A stretch of DNA of 44,044 bases from Chitinophagaceae bacterium (GCA_947447825.1 CANFLL010000027.1:1-44044), one strand, 5' to 3'; positions 1 to 7,380 are shown, counted from the first letter of the stretch. Notes: generated from the letters alone by a model not told the origin. Numbers and translations are program-made.

Positions 1-101
1 AAATGGGGCTGTACTGGTTTCGACAGCAAAGTTCTTTGTAGGTATAAGCATGCAGTGCGTTGGATAATTAGCACTTAAATCTGAATATTCAAAACTCAAA
101 T

Positions 102-131
102 GGCAATACTCAGTATGCCATGGCCGCCTAA
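102..131 (+). other. tmRNA tag-peptide reading frame
   Basis: Reading from GGC at 102 to TAA at 129-131 gives the tag GNTQYAMAA. The -AA end is the part that ClpXP-type proteases recognise. Tags I know from Bacteroidota usually end YALAA, so Met in place of Leu is a mild variant. The resume codon is inferred from the usual pattern of a Gly or Ala codon before the tag. Confidence 0.85.
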
Positions 132-328
132 TCAGAGATTAGACCGTCATTAGGGCCGCAGAACAGGTTGGCTTGTTACCAAGTTCTCCCGCCGACTCAA
201 ACTAAATACAAGATGCTGTTGCAGTAGGCTGTGCCTGTAATAAAAGATTATCCAGCTAAGGTGTAGATTGGTTTGTTTGTTTCCTGTCCACACCCTACAA
301 TCAATAACAAACTAAGCATGTAGAAGGC

Positions 329-1894
329 TTATGGCGGATTTGTTTGGACAGGGGTTCGACTCCCCTCAGCTCCACCTAAGGGGATTCGTACCAGCGAATC
401 CCTTTTTTCGTCTAAAAAAAGCAGTTCTTTTTCTTTCAGAATCATTAAGTTATGAGAGAAGATACCCATAATATAAGGTGTTCGATAAATTTCCTTTTTA
501 TAGTATAGGAGGTTATCGAACACCATGCGAATAAGTTCTTGCTTCTGTAAAACAGTACCAGCATCGTATAAAGCAACCATATTATTAAGCTTTTTTATGT
601 TGCTATACAAAAGGATATAAGCCTCTTTGTCCACTTTATCTAATTCGTCAATCTTCGACTTTAAGAAACTACGATTTTGTGTTAAATCCTTGAACATTCT
701 ATCATAGCTTTCAAAACTTAATTGATCTGATACCCATTTATCTTCTAAACTGATAATTTTCTTTTCAATTGCTAGCAACTCCTTTTTAAAACTATTCATT
801 TGCAACTTATTTTCTTCTAAAGTCTTTTCAAGCCCAGCTTTGCTCCTAGCTTCTATAGCAGAAATTAAATAATCTGGCAGGCTCAAATAAGACAATATTT
901 CTCTTAATTGGTCATGTGCTTTTTTAGTACCTAAGTTTAGATGCCCCGCCCCTTTCTTGCATTTGTAGTAATCGTACCATTTTATTTTACCCTTACTGGC
1001 TGCTCCAGTAACAGGAAGCCCACAACTGCAAAGTAAAACACCACGTAAGGGAAACTCCTCTCGAATCACACGTTTTAATTGCCCATCCTTTACATTAAAG
1101 GTACGTTGTACCTTATGCCATGTCAGCATATTAATGATAGGCTCATGTGAAGCTGGAAATATGCCACCGGGTAGCGTTCTCCAAGGCTTTACTTCTTGCT
1201 GGCCACTGTAGATAGGATTCTTTAAAATCTTTTCAATAATACTGTTACTGTTAAGGTTAAAGCCTTTTTCTTTTGCCTGTATCTTTATCAAGTAAATTGG
1301 AGTCTTACTTAAAAAGGCCTCATAAATAAACCTGATAACAATTGCCTCAGCTTCATTTATAATCAGTTTTCTAGCCTTACCAGTCCCTTCTACACTATAA
1401 CCATAAGGAGGCTTAGAACCAATAAATCTACCCTCTTGTGCCTTTGCAGTGTAAATGCCGCTATTTACTTTATTGGCTCTACGGATATTGTCGTCTTCAG
1501 CCAAAAGGAAAGATAAGCCAGTTCGGAAGAAACTGCCGCTATCACGGTAATCATAGGTAATACCTTCGGTTACAGAAACAATCTGAACTGAGTATTTTAG
1601 TTGTAGCTTCTTTATAAGGCTGATAGCTTCTCCTGCATCACGCGAAAAACGATCCATTTCAGAAACAACCAAGTAATCACATTCCTTATGGTGCTTGGCG
1701 ATGAATTCGGCAAGTTTTGTCATGTCTGGACGGTCGAATGTTTTGGCAGAGTATCCAGCATCAGTGAAAGTGTCCGTCAGTTCTACCTTATTGGCTTCAA
1801 ACCATTTGGCTGTATACATATCTTGCGCCTCAATACTACTATTGCTTTGCCCTTTACTACTGAATCTCAGATAACGAATACCCTTTTTATTCAT
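329..1894 (-). CDS. Large serine recombinase (phage integrase)
   Basis: This is the predicted site-specific recombinase for prophage integration. The N-terminal resolvase domain shows YLRFSSKGQ with catalytic Ser12 and Arg10, and SEMDRFSR near residue 80. A recombinase domain with KPPYGY follows, then a zinc-ribbon-like part (LLCSCG and later YKCKKG) and a long coiled coil. At 521 aa it is typical for the family. ATG at 1892-1894 fits the domain start. The last 11 residues (GSRTPVQTNPP) are antisense tmRNA and exist only in the integrated form. Across the excised-phage junction the frame stays open for 20 different residues ending LISQIKAA, giving a 530-aa viral form that ends next to the primase gene. 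Confidence 0.93.
   Translation of the reverse strand: MNKKGIRYLRFSSKGQSNSSIEAQDMYTAKWFEANKVELTDTFTDAGYSAKTFDRPDMTKLAEFIAKHHKECDYLVVSEMDRFSRDAGEAISLIKKLQLKYSVQIVSVTEGITYDYRDSGSFFRTGLSFLLAEDDNIRRANKVNSGIYTAKAQEGRFIGSKPPYGYSVEGTGKARKLIINEAEAIVIRFIYEAFLSKTPIYLIKIQAKEKGFNLNSNSIIEKILKNPIYSGQQEVKPWRTLPGGIFPASHEPIINMLTWHKVQRTFNVKDGQLKRVIREEFPLRGVLLCSCGLPVTGAASKGKIKWYDYYKCKKGAGHLNLGTKKAHDQLREILSYLSLPDYLISAIEARSKAGLEKTLEENKLQMNSFKKELLAIEKKIISLEDKWVSDQLSFESYDRMFKDLTQNRSFLKSKIDELDKVDKEAYILLYSNIKKLNNMVALYDAGTVLQKQELIRMVFDNLLYYKKEIYRTPYIMGIFSHNLMILKEKELLFLDEKRDSLVRIPLGGAEGSRTPVQTNPP
364..376. repeat. attL core, left prophage junction
   Basis: CCTCAGCTCCACC occurs here at the end of ssrA and again at 39749-39761. 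The copies lie either side of an otherwise contiguous phage gene set, so they are taken as attL and attR. A short core and an adjacent serine recombinase gene fit large-serine-integrase integration. Left of the core is host tmRNA sequence and right of it is phage sequence. Confidence 0.9.
381..408 (+). terminator. Phage-encoded terminator serving the tmRNA
   Basis: GGGATTCG (381-388) pairs perfectly with CGAATCCC (395-402) across loop TACCAG and is followed by six T. It lies four bases after the tmRNA end and looks like a rho-independent terminator for ssrA. The sequence belongs to the phage and on the opposite strand encodes the RDSLVRIP stretch of the recombinase, so the same bases serve two roles. 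The host's own terminator is now at 39785-39818. Confidence 0.8.
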
Positions 1895-2051
1895 ATACTT
1901 ATTTTAAAGTACTTTTTAGAAAAATGCAAGAAAACAAATCTACCAATCTTTCTTACTTGAAGAACATAAATGATAAACATCTGACTTATTAATTTGATGG
2001 GTTTATATCTTTCAAAAAAGATAATCAAAAAAAGTCTTGTAGAAACGGGGC

Positions 2052-2069
2052 TGTGTATTCGCGTACACA
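2052..2069. promoter_or_regulatory. Inverted-repeat motif TGTGTA-TTCGCG-TACACA
   Basis: A perfect 6-bp inverted repeat flanks TTCGCG, in the 193-bp gap between the recombinase and the next gene. The core TATTCGCGTAC recurs at 7406-7416 and, inverted, at 32192-32205, with partial copies at 32163 and 32272. The sequence just before it (GTAGAAACGGGGCT) is also shared with 7387-7400. It may be an operator or part of a mobile terminator module. Confidence 0.45.
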
Positions 2070-2087
2070 TATTGAACCTATAAATAA

Positions 2088-2315
2088 TTAACAAAACTTA
2101 CTATCCAAAACGGGTTCATAATTCAACATGTCCAATATACCGGGAATATCATTTTGCCCAGTGGATTTGAGGTATAACTCATAGATTAGTTTAGCTTGTA
2201 CCCTTAAATGGTTAATTTGAACTTCCTGCATTTTTGAAAGGGCTTTGTAGCAGTCTAAAAGGTCTATTGACTCTTTTTTTATTGCCTTTTTATTTTTACG
2301 ATTATCATTAATCAT
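2088..2315 (-). CDS. Small hypothetical phage protein (75 aa)
   Basis: I do not recognise the family. The protein is Lys/Asn-rich at the N-terminus and predicted mostly helical in the middle (DLLDCYKALSKMQEVQINHL), ending in FC. ATG at 2313-2315 has a weak ribosome site, as usual here. It lies at the end of the leftward early/control segment, about 190 bp before the recombinase, with a degenerate hairpin and T-run after it. Because of its position it could be a recombination directionality factor or small regulator, but no motif supports that. Confidence 0.55.
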   Translation of the reverse strand: MINDNRKNKKAIKKESIDLLDCYKALSKMQEVQINHLRVQAKLIYELYLKSTGQNDIPGILDMLNYEPVLDSKFC

Positions 2316-2388
2316 TTCTAAAAATTTTATTTTACATAAATAAATTTTACTGACATTTAAATATCAGCAAGTTGTTAACGATGCTCAT

Positions 2389-2541
2389 CTAATTTGCCAC
2401 CATCGATGACAAATACCGACTTTCCTTTTTTAACTCTTCTATCCTTATATCCAATTCCACATCGTTAGTTGGGATGGCATCTTTCTTTTTTGTTGGAAAT
2501 GGGATAACCTTTGCGGCATTGCCTGTGCTATTCGTTTTCAT
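2389..2541 (-). CDS. Small hypothetical protein (50 aa)
   Basis: A 50-codon frame starts MKTNSTGNAAKVIPFP and continues with a charged helix-like stretch (DIRIEELKKESRYLSSMV). Its ATG (2539-2541) overlaps the last 14 nt of the upstream gene 2528-2740, an arrangement typical of translational coupling. The family is not recognised. The overlap and coding-like composition are the only support. Confidence 0.5.
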   Translation of the reverse strand: MKTNSTGNAAKVIPFPTKKKDAIPTNDVELDIRIEELKKESRYLSSMVAN

Positions 2542-2740
2542 TTTCCTCATTGTTTAAATGGTTATACTGTTTTTTTACCAAGCCAAATGTATTTGTAAGA
2601 CATGTGGCAAAGTTTTCGGCGCAATCGCGCATTTCTTCAAAAACAACATCTACATGCTGCTCTAAAAAAGTATTAATATCTAATGGAGTTTCAGACTCGT
2701 AAGAAATGTTGAGCGTGACCTTAAAATTATTTACTACCAT
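2528..2740 (-). CDS. Small acidic hypothetical protein (70 aa)
   Basis: The 70-aa product starts MVVNNFKVTLNISYE and ends in an acidic tail (NNEENENE). The first half looks like a beta strand pair and the second like one helix. It follows the first antirepressor gene with a 48-bp gap and overlaps the next small gene by 14 nt, so the three are likely one leftward transcript. No family assigned. Confidence 0.55.
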   Translation of the reverse strand: MVVNNFKVTLNISYESETPLDINTFLEQHVDVVFEEMRDCAENFATCLTNTFGLVKKQYNHLNNEENENE

Positions 2741-2788
2741 GATTGAGTTTTTTTAATTGGGGGATTACTATTTATTGTTTGGATTATT

Positions 2789-3403
2789 CTAAGAATTGTT
2801 TGCATCTATACGTGACTCTTCTTGCCAGAGGGAATATTGTTTGCCAACAATTTCCTGATCCAACAGCTTGAGGGTTTTGATACCCAGCTTCTTTTTTTCC
2901 AACAGTTTGTTTAGCTTTTGAACGGCGGGGGAATCCTCCACCTCTTTTTTAGCCTCTTCAATTTCAAGGTCAATCAATGTAGTTTCCTTCAATACAACGT
3001 TACGCTTGCTTTGCCCGCCATGAAAATAATTGTACAAGGCATAATAACACTCCAGCTTGTAAAGCTTCAATTCCGCACTTTCACTTTGAACGTTAAATAG
3101 CCAACCATAGATTATTTTTTCGGGTAAACAAAGCATTTCATAACGCTTTCCATCCGCTCCAGTTGAGGGCTTTATAGACCTCAACTGACTAAAAATTTCA
3201 TCATCATTAATGTTCTTTCGTTGCCTTACAAAATCAACATTTAGAACTTCACAAAGGGGTTTAATTGCAATCCACCATCGCCCATCGGCGTAGGTCATTT
3301 CAATTTCTTTACCATTTACATTGATGGTAGGTACTAACTCAGCCGATGGCTGTTTTGAGATGCTTTGGGCAGCACTCTCGTTTGCATTCTTTCTTGTTCG
3401 CAT
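2789..3403 (-). CDS. Phage antirepressor N-terminal domain protein, copy 1
   Basis: The domain running from VNGKEIEMTYADGRWWIAIK through LCEVLNVD to KIIYGWLF matches the P22_AR_N type of antirepressor N-terminal domain. A helical C-terminal part (LIDLEIEEAKKEVEDSPAVQ then LGIKTLKLLDQEIVGKQYS) follows. The frame is open to 3490, but the upstream codons overlap the structured leader, so the ATG at 3401-3403 (MRTRKN) is preferred and gives 204 aa. Such proteins usually bind or displace a repressor or otherwise switch phage genes. It is paralogous to 7433-8041, with the C-terminal half almost collinear. A promoter and leader RNA precede it. Confidence 0.8.
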   Translation of the reverse strand: MRTRKNANESAAQSISKQPSAELVPTINVNGKEIEMTYADGRWWIAIKPLCEVLNVDFVRQRKNINDDEIFSQLRSIKPSTGADGKRYEMLCLPEKIIYGWLFNVQSESAELKLYKLECYYALYNYFHGGQSKRNVVLKETTLIDLEIEEAKKEVEDSPAVQKLNKLLEKKKLGIKTLKLLDQEIVGKQYSLWQEESRIDANNS

Positions 3404-3429
3404 TTTAGAAAGGTTTAAAAAAGTAAATA

Positions 3430-3505
3430 AAGATGGTGGTCGCTGCGAACAAGTCCACTGCAGGGCAATAGAAGAATTAGGGACTTTCACCCATACGCCA
3501 CCAAG
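3430..3505 (-). promoter_or_regulatory. Structured leader RNA of antirepressor copy 1
   Basis: On the transcribed strand GGTGG (3498-3502) pairs with CCACC (3435-3439). The enclosed region begins CGTATGGGTGAAAGTCC and ends GCAGCGA, with AAGTCC/GGACTT as a second complementary pair. The leader of the second antirepressor (8056-8135) keeps the internal bases CG..TGGGTG.AAGT.CC and GC.GCGACC but closes with AGGGG/CCCCT, so the stem is kept while its bases change. It could be a cis-regulatory RNA (inference). Confidence 0.55.
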
Positions 3506-3565
3506 CGTTTATAACAATATTTTTTTATCTTATTCAGCCCTAAGATTGGGAACTTATTCGCACTG

Positions 3566-3596
3566 CAAAAATAAAGGAAATTATTTGAAAGTGCAA
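3566..3596 (-). promoter_or_regulatory. Bacteroidota-type promoter of antirepressor copy 1
   Basis: On the minus strand TTG (3594-3596) is followed after exactly 20 bases by TATTTTTG (3566-3573), the -33/-7 consensus of Bacteroidota vegetative promoters. Transcription would start near 3559, giving about 155 nt of leader before the ATG at 3403 and including the structured element. Confidence 0.65.
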
Positions 3597-3803
3597 GAAA
3601 AATAAAATTGTTTTCTAATAGAACGAAGGCGTGCGGCGGTTTATTGAGTCACTTACATGCTTTATAGCTTACTCTTCAATCGGAGTCTGATTAGCCCCCA
3701 GTTGAAGAGAGTTTAATGTATCAATTCGGGCTTCTTTTGCAAGCCGCAGAAATATCCGAAAACCTGCTCCTCATGCCAGGATGCACCACTGCCGGAGTCA
3801 CCA

Positions 3804-4073
3804 CTATGGTAGCTGTGCTGGGTGGGTGGCTGCCACTCCTGCATCTGCACCATTATACAATTCTTCACCAAACGTCACCCAACTATGTCCACCCTTCACA
3901 AATACATCCTTTTCGGTTATTGCCCATCCCAAACAAGCCGTATCCTTTACCTGAGCGGAAATATCATCATCGGCAATACCCAATTTAGCTTTAATTCCTC
4001 CTATTTTGGAATCGAAAGTTACTTTTTGACCATGAAATTCTTCTATGTTTCTTTTGATAAATCCAGTTGGCAT
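3804..4073 (-). CDS. Hypothetical phage protein, apparently frameshifted at its 3' end
   Basis: The 89-aa frame starts MPTGFIKRNIEEFHGQKVTF, contains TACLGWAITEKDVFVKGGHS, and stops after THPAQLP. I do not recognise the family. The frame one base over stays open from about 3836 to the stop at 3712-3714 and reads QPPTQHSYHSGDSGSG, then a short tail ending KKPELIH, with Gly/Ser/His-rich coding-like composition. A single-base shift within 3811-3836 (GGGTGGGTGG region) would join them into about 120 aa. Programmed frameshift, mutation and sequence error are all possible. Its ATG is one base after the stop of the upstream heptad-repeat frame. Confidence 0.5.
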   Translation of the reverse strand: MPTGFIKRNIEEFHGQKVTFDSKIGGIKAKLGIADDDISAQVKDTACLGWAITEKDVFVKGGHSWVTFGEELYNGADAGVAATHPAQLP

Positions 4074-4074
4074 A

Positions 4075-4410
4075 CTATATTTTTTTTGAATTAATTAAAA
4101 ATTGATTGAGAAAAATTTTAAATCCCTGTAGCCTACCTGCCAGGCACCGGCCTAATTGTTTTAGGCGTCGGACTAATTGCTTTAGGCATCGGACTAATTG
4201 TGTTAGGCGTCGGACTAATTCCATTAGGCGTCTGCCTAATTGCTTTAGGCATCGGACTAATTGTGTTAGGTGTCGGACTAATTCCATTAGTCGTCGGCCT
4301 AATTGCTTTAGGCATCGGACTAATTGTGTTAGTCGTTGGACTAATTGTTCTAGGCACAGGCCCAATTGTTTTAGGAGAAGTATTATTTTCTCCCAAACTA
4401 AATCAACCAT
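4075..4410 (-). CDS. Possible heptad-repeat (leucine-zipper-like) protein (111 aa)
   Basis: The frame is built almost entirely from seven-residue units such as LVRCLKQ, LGRRLME and LVRRLTQ, with Leu at positions 1 and 5 of each unit. This is the pattern of a coiled coil with basic surfaces. It starts MVDLVWEKIILLLKQ and leaves the repeats for a 20-residue tail. The stop is one base before the ATG of the next gene, which supports it as a real cistron. A second minus-strand frame over the same DNA (4133-4396) is also open, giving ISPTPN/ISPMPK heptads, so the coding frame is not certain. Confidence 0.4.
   Translation of the reverse strand: MVDLVWEKIILLLKQLGLCLEQLVQRLTQLVRCLKQLGRRLMELVRHLTQLVRCLKQLGRRLMELVRRLTQLVRCLKQLVRRLKQLGRCLAGRLQGFKIFLNQFLINSKKI
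4149..4375. repeat. Tandem array with 21-bp period, about 11 units
   Basis: Units are variants of CGGACTAATTGNNTTAGGCNT repeated head to tail, with higher-order alternation of three unit types. 21 bp equals seven codons, so each frame encodes heptads, and three frames are open through the array. A second unrelated 21-bp array is at 8254-8455. Unit variation is concentrated at two positions. Confidence 0.9.
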
Positions 4411-4685
4411 CCTTTTTCAGCGGCACAAGGATTGCGCAGCCGAATTTTTTTTTATATGTGTGACAAATAAGAAAAAGAAAGGCAAAAGGGAAAAAGGGGA
4501 TAGGCAAGTAGGAAGACGAAGGCATTTTTAACGTATTCATTTGTGAGTGATTGTAAAAGGTTTATGTAAACCCATGAAGAAAAATTCTTACCAATACCGC
4601 CTGAACCGTTTTATTACCGGCAATCATACGCTTAATTGAATTGGCAAAGGAAAAGAATGTTACCTTGAGAGGGAATTAGGCAAAA
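4411..4685. other. Divergent intergenic region
   Basis: This 275-bp gap separates the leftward heptad frame from the rightward gene pair. It is purine-rich around 4465-4510. A weak rightward promoter candidate is TTG near 4638 followed after about 21 bases by TTACCTTGAG near 4661. I see no strong hairpin and no further gene. Confidence 0.4.
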
Positions 4686-4925
4686 GTGGAAGAAGAAATA
4701 TTTGAAAATAATTCTTCGTCAAAGGGCTTCGCAAATCATCTTAATAACAATCATGAGTACCTTGAAAAAATTATTATGGAACGATGCCACACGACAGTAG
4801 ATTTGCTTACTGAGTTTTGTAGAGAACTTAACGGAATTCTAAAGGAGGTGGGGGGTAAGAATAGTACAACTAAAAAGAAAATTGATGATACCAGAACAGG
4901 AACTGTTTGCAGAAAGGATAATTGA
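4686..4925 (+). CDS. Small hypothetical protein on the rightward strand (79 aa)
   Basis: This is one of two genes in the prophage that read rightward. The likely start is GTG at 4686 (no better ATG near), preceded by the purine-rich GAGAGGGAATTAGGCAAAA. The product is hydrophilic and mostly helical (EYLEKIIMERCHTTVDLLTE) and ends in a charged tail. It overlaps the next gene by about 40 nt in another frame. The family is not recognised. Being opposite to the lytic operon, it is likely expressed in the lysogen (inference). Confidence 0.5.
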   Translation: MEEEIFENNSSSKGFANHLNNNHEYLEKIIMERCHTTVDLLTEFCRELNGILKEVGGKNSTTKKKIDDTRTGTVCRKDN

Positions 4926-5391
4926 GCTTCATAAAGAAAAATTAGGTTACTTAGATTGGAATATCTTACACTATGATGAAGATAATAATTTATTCAACAA
5001 AAAGTGGAGCGATAGGGAAAAATATACCCAATTAGAGTTAGTAAAGAATACACTTGAGGAATTAAATCTTGTATTATTTACAAATGTTGACAGGGATAGA
5101 AGTACACTTACACAAGTTGGGTATGCCTTTAAAGGATTTGAAGCAGAAAGAAAGTCAACCGCTAAGAAAGAAAAGGAAGAAAGAATAAAGTCATGGCCAC
5201 AAAGAAGGTGGTATATATATGGCGCTATTAATTATTTAGGTGGAATAGCCACTCTATTGCTAGTACAGTACATATTCCCAAAAAAAAACACCCAATCTGG
5301 AACAGCACAAACACAATTAACCGTTTCCAAACACGATACCATTCAAAAAAACGCTTCATACAATAATAATTTAGGTAAACATAAAAACTGA
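4885..5391 (+). CDS. Membrane-anchored hypothetical protein (cargo or lysogenic conversion candidate)
   Basis: The start is taken at ATG 4885, with TTG at 4882 possible. A strong AGGAGG at 4843-4848 is too distant to decide. The 168-aa protein has a charged cytoplasmic N-terminal domain of about 105 residues (MIPEQELFAERIIELHKEKL, then a Lys/Glu-rich linker). One transmembrane helix follows (WYIYGAINYLGGIATLLL, near residues 110-132), then a 35-residue polar tail. I do not recognise a family. The rightward orientation and membrane anchor resemble superinfection-exclusion or cargo genes, but this is only positional. Confidence 0.6.
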   Translation: MIPEQELFAERIIELHKEKLGYLDWNILHYDEDNNLFNKKWSDREKYTQLELVKNTLEELNLVLFTNVDRDRSTLTQVGYAFKGFEAERKSTAKKEKEERIKSWPQRRWYIYGAINYLGGIATLLLVQYIFPKKNTQSGTAQTQLTVSKHDTIQKNASYNNNLGKHKN

Positions 5392-5418
5392 ATACTGCAT
5401 TAAAAGGACAATCCCTCT

Positions 5419-7332
5419 TTAAATTGGGATGAGGTATTGTGTTACTGGAACTTTACAAGGGATTTGCCTTTCTCGCTTGTATGGCAAAAACTGAATACCG
5501 TTTATCTCGTAGATATTACTTGCATCCATTTCTGTAATTACTTTAGTATCTGCTTTTATATCAGTTTTTAAAATCTCAATTTGAATTTGCATTTCTTCCC
5601 ATTTTTTATGAAAGTTTTCAGCTAAACCATCTGCCCCACGCCATGAAAGATTATATGGTGAAACCCTTTGTCCGTTCGATAATCTATTGAAATTGGTACT
5701 AATTGGAATTGAAACTGCCCCGACATTTATTTTGCGTATAAAGAACACCCTCAACCCAAATGGATTAGTTACTTGAACCCCTTTGTCGTTTTTATAACTT
5801 CCTAGTTGTCTACAGCCACAAAACAATTGTTTTTCTATCAGTGCAGTGGCAGTATTGGTAATGGCGTAGGTGCATAGGGTGCTTATCGGAATATCAATAG
5901 ATTTAGCTCCTGTTCCTTTTGTATATGCCGATAAATTTTCAGCCCAACAATCCCACTTGGTAGGGGTTGTGGTAGCATTGGCACATAGGTAGAACATGTT
6001 TTCGGCTTCTACAAGTACAAGGGTGTCTGTGGTAAGTGTGATGGTGAGTGTTTGTAAGGCGGCAATGGTGGCTACAGTAGCCGCTAATTGTTTGTCACCA
6101 ACCCACGTAGTACCATCATATTTATTGATGGTTATATCCTTAATTCTATCACCTTGATAGCTGTCGAAACTATCCCACGAGTAGGCTAGTTTATAGCCAT
6201 TGGCGTTGTTTGATGGGTTATTACTATCATAGTTATTGCTATCGCTAATGGCACTATCAAATTCGCCCGTGCATTTGTCCGTTAGTGGCAATACTCTTTT
6301 GTTTACAAAGTCATTTACCTTGTAGTATAGCTTCACATTATTGGTTTGGTCGAATACAGGGTATATTTTAAACAAGCTAAATATGCCTTGCAGAAAACCA
6401 AATATGTACATGTCTGGTGGTACATGTTTGCCCGGTATTATTGTTCGGTTTCTGTCTATGTATGGGGTTGCGTAATTCTCCAATGCCCAATTATTGAAAA
6501 GAACCAAATCATCCCATGCGGCATCGTCGACAAATGCACCAGATACGGTATAGCCGTGTTCTTCAAAAACCTTTTTAAAAACATATTTAAGGCTAAAAAA
6601 AGGCACTGTCCTTACATCGCTATGGCGGTATAGTGGTTGATTATCTCCGGGCGAAGTAAGCGTGGAGGTTAAAACAATAGTGCTACCATCGTAGTGTGCA
6701 GTAGGGCGACCAAAGCTCCAAGCGTTGGCAGTGCTACCGGTTACCACTATGTTATTTACAGTGTCCTTGAAAAGAAAATCATTCACATTGTCATAGTCTG
6801 GTCGGTTGGTATCAAAATAGTTTTCTATGGCTACGGGTGCAAACTTCAAGAATGGATATTGTGGGAATGATCCTTTCATTACTTCGGTGGCAAATACACG
6901 GCTTTCTGTAGTGTAAGTAATAGGTCCACTAAGTATCAGGTCTTTTAGTTTTTTGTTTTGGATGAGAGAGCCAAATAAGCCCTTAGTACCAGATATAGAA
7001 AAGCTAAATGAACCTTTAGTATATTTAAAGTTGCCTACTTTTTCCAATAAAAGCATTTTACCATTCATCATTTCGGGAAAGCCATCATTGTAAATGTGGC
7101 ATTTAAAGTAAAATGCTTTCTCATTATTGTTTTGGATGGTTTCGGCAAAGCCAAGCAAACGCCTGTTGGTAGGAGTCCAAGGGACAGTAATGGGCAAAGA
7201 AAAGACGCCGATGCTGAAATTATCATCAAAGGCGTCTGCCATTTCTTCCAAATTAAGTATGGTACCTATGGGTAAATCAAGAAAGCCCTCTTCCTGAGGA
7301 CCATACACATAAATCTGCAACTGATTAATCAT
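5419..7332 (-). CDS. Phage tail/baseplate-type protein (637 aa)
   Basis: This is the last gene of the leftward tail operon, after the tape measure, where distal-tail or baseplate proteins lie. The beta-rich protein starts INQLQIYVYGPQEEGFLDLP and contains IGVFSLPITVPWTPTNRRLL and several Gly/Asn/Thr-rich loops, typical of Bacteroidota tail proteins. No enzymatic motif is visible. A TTGTCCTTTA motif lies about 32 bp upstream of the start (7364-7373) and another directly after the stop (5401-5411). Confidence 0.65.
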   Translation of the reverse strand: MINQLQIYVYGPQEEGFLDLPIGTILNLEEMADAFDDNFSIGVFSLPITVPWTPTNRRLLGFAETIQNNNEKAFYFKCHIYNDGFPEMMNGKMLLLEKVGNFKYTKGSFSFSISGTKGLFGSLIQNKKLKDLILSGPITYTTESRVFATEVMKGSFPQYPFLKFAPVAIENYFDTNRPDYDNVNDFLFKDTVNNIVVTGSTANAWSFGRPTAHYDGSTIVLTSTLTSPGDNQPLYRHSDVRTVPFFSLKYVFKKVFEEHGYTVSGAFVDDAAWDDLVLFNNWALENYATPYIDRNRTIIPGKHVPPDMYIFGFLQGIFSLFKIYPVFDQTNNVKLYYKVNDFVNKRVLPLTDKCTGEFDSAISDSNNYDSNNPSNNANGYKLAYSWDSFDSYQGDRIKDITINKYDGTTWVGDKQLAATVATIAALQTLTITLTTDTLVLVEAENMFYLCANATTTPTKWDCWAENLSAYTKGTGAKSIDIPISTLCTYAITNTATALIEKQLFCGCRQLGSYKNDKGVQVTNPFGLRVFFIRKINVGAVSIPISTNFNRLSNGQRVSPYNLSWRGADGLAENFHKKWEEMQIQIEILKTDIKADTKVITEMDASNIYEINGIQFLPYKRERQIPCKVPVTQYLIPI

Positions 7333-7380
7333 AGTGCTAAGGTTGCACTATGCTAGAGTGTTTTAAAGGACAAATGAAAA

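Larger units (their letters stand above)
5..376 (+). ncRNA. ssrA: tmRNA (transfer-messenger RNA)
   Basis: This RNA rescues stalled ribosomes and adds a degradation tag to the unfinished protein. The 5' end GGGGCTG (5-11) pairs with CAGCTCC (367-373) to form the acceptor stem, and the conserved stretch CTGGTTTCGACAG follows. A T-arm with GGTTCGA lies near 347-353. The tag frame is at 102-131. The 3' end reads A374-C375-C376 followed by T377, so the last A of CCA is not encoded here. The copy of the junction at the right prophage end reads CCACCA, so integration replaced the native 3' end. This is the bacterial attachment site of the prophage. Confidence 0.96.

Noticed and set aside
1688-1960. 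90-aa rightward open frame inside the recombinase gene
   Set aside because: It lies opposite the conserved catalytic domain of the recombinase and has shadow-like composition.
1891-2094. 67-aa leftward frame between recombinase and 2088-2315
   Set aside because: It overlaps the hairpin and the TATTCGCG motif, is rich in Phe/Ile from A/T-rich DNA, and has no protein-like pattern.
3404-3490. Upstream extension of antirepressor copy 1 to the start at 3490
   Set aside because: The extra 29 codons fall on the conserved leader RNA and have no counterpart in copy 2.
4149-4375. CRISPR array
   Set aside because: Units are contiguous 21-bp repeats with no unique spacers, and there are no cas genes.
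4133-4396. 87-aa leftward frame with ISPTPN/ISPMPK repeats
   Set aside because: It is open only because the 21-bp array has no stops in this frame. The alternative frame 4075-4410 couples better to the next gene, so this one is not listed as a gene.
4106-4531. 141-aa rightward Arg/Cys-rich frame over the repeat array
   Set aside because: It is a shadow of the minisatellite running into low-complexity purine DNA, with no start context.
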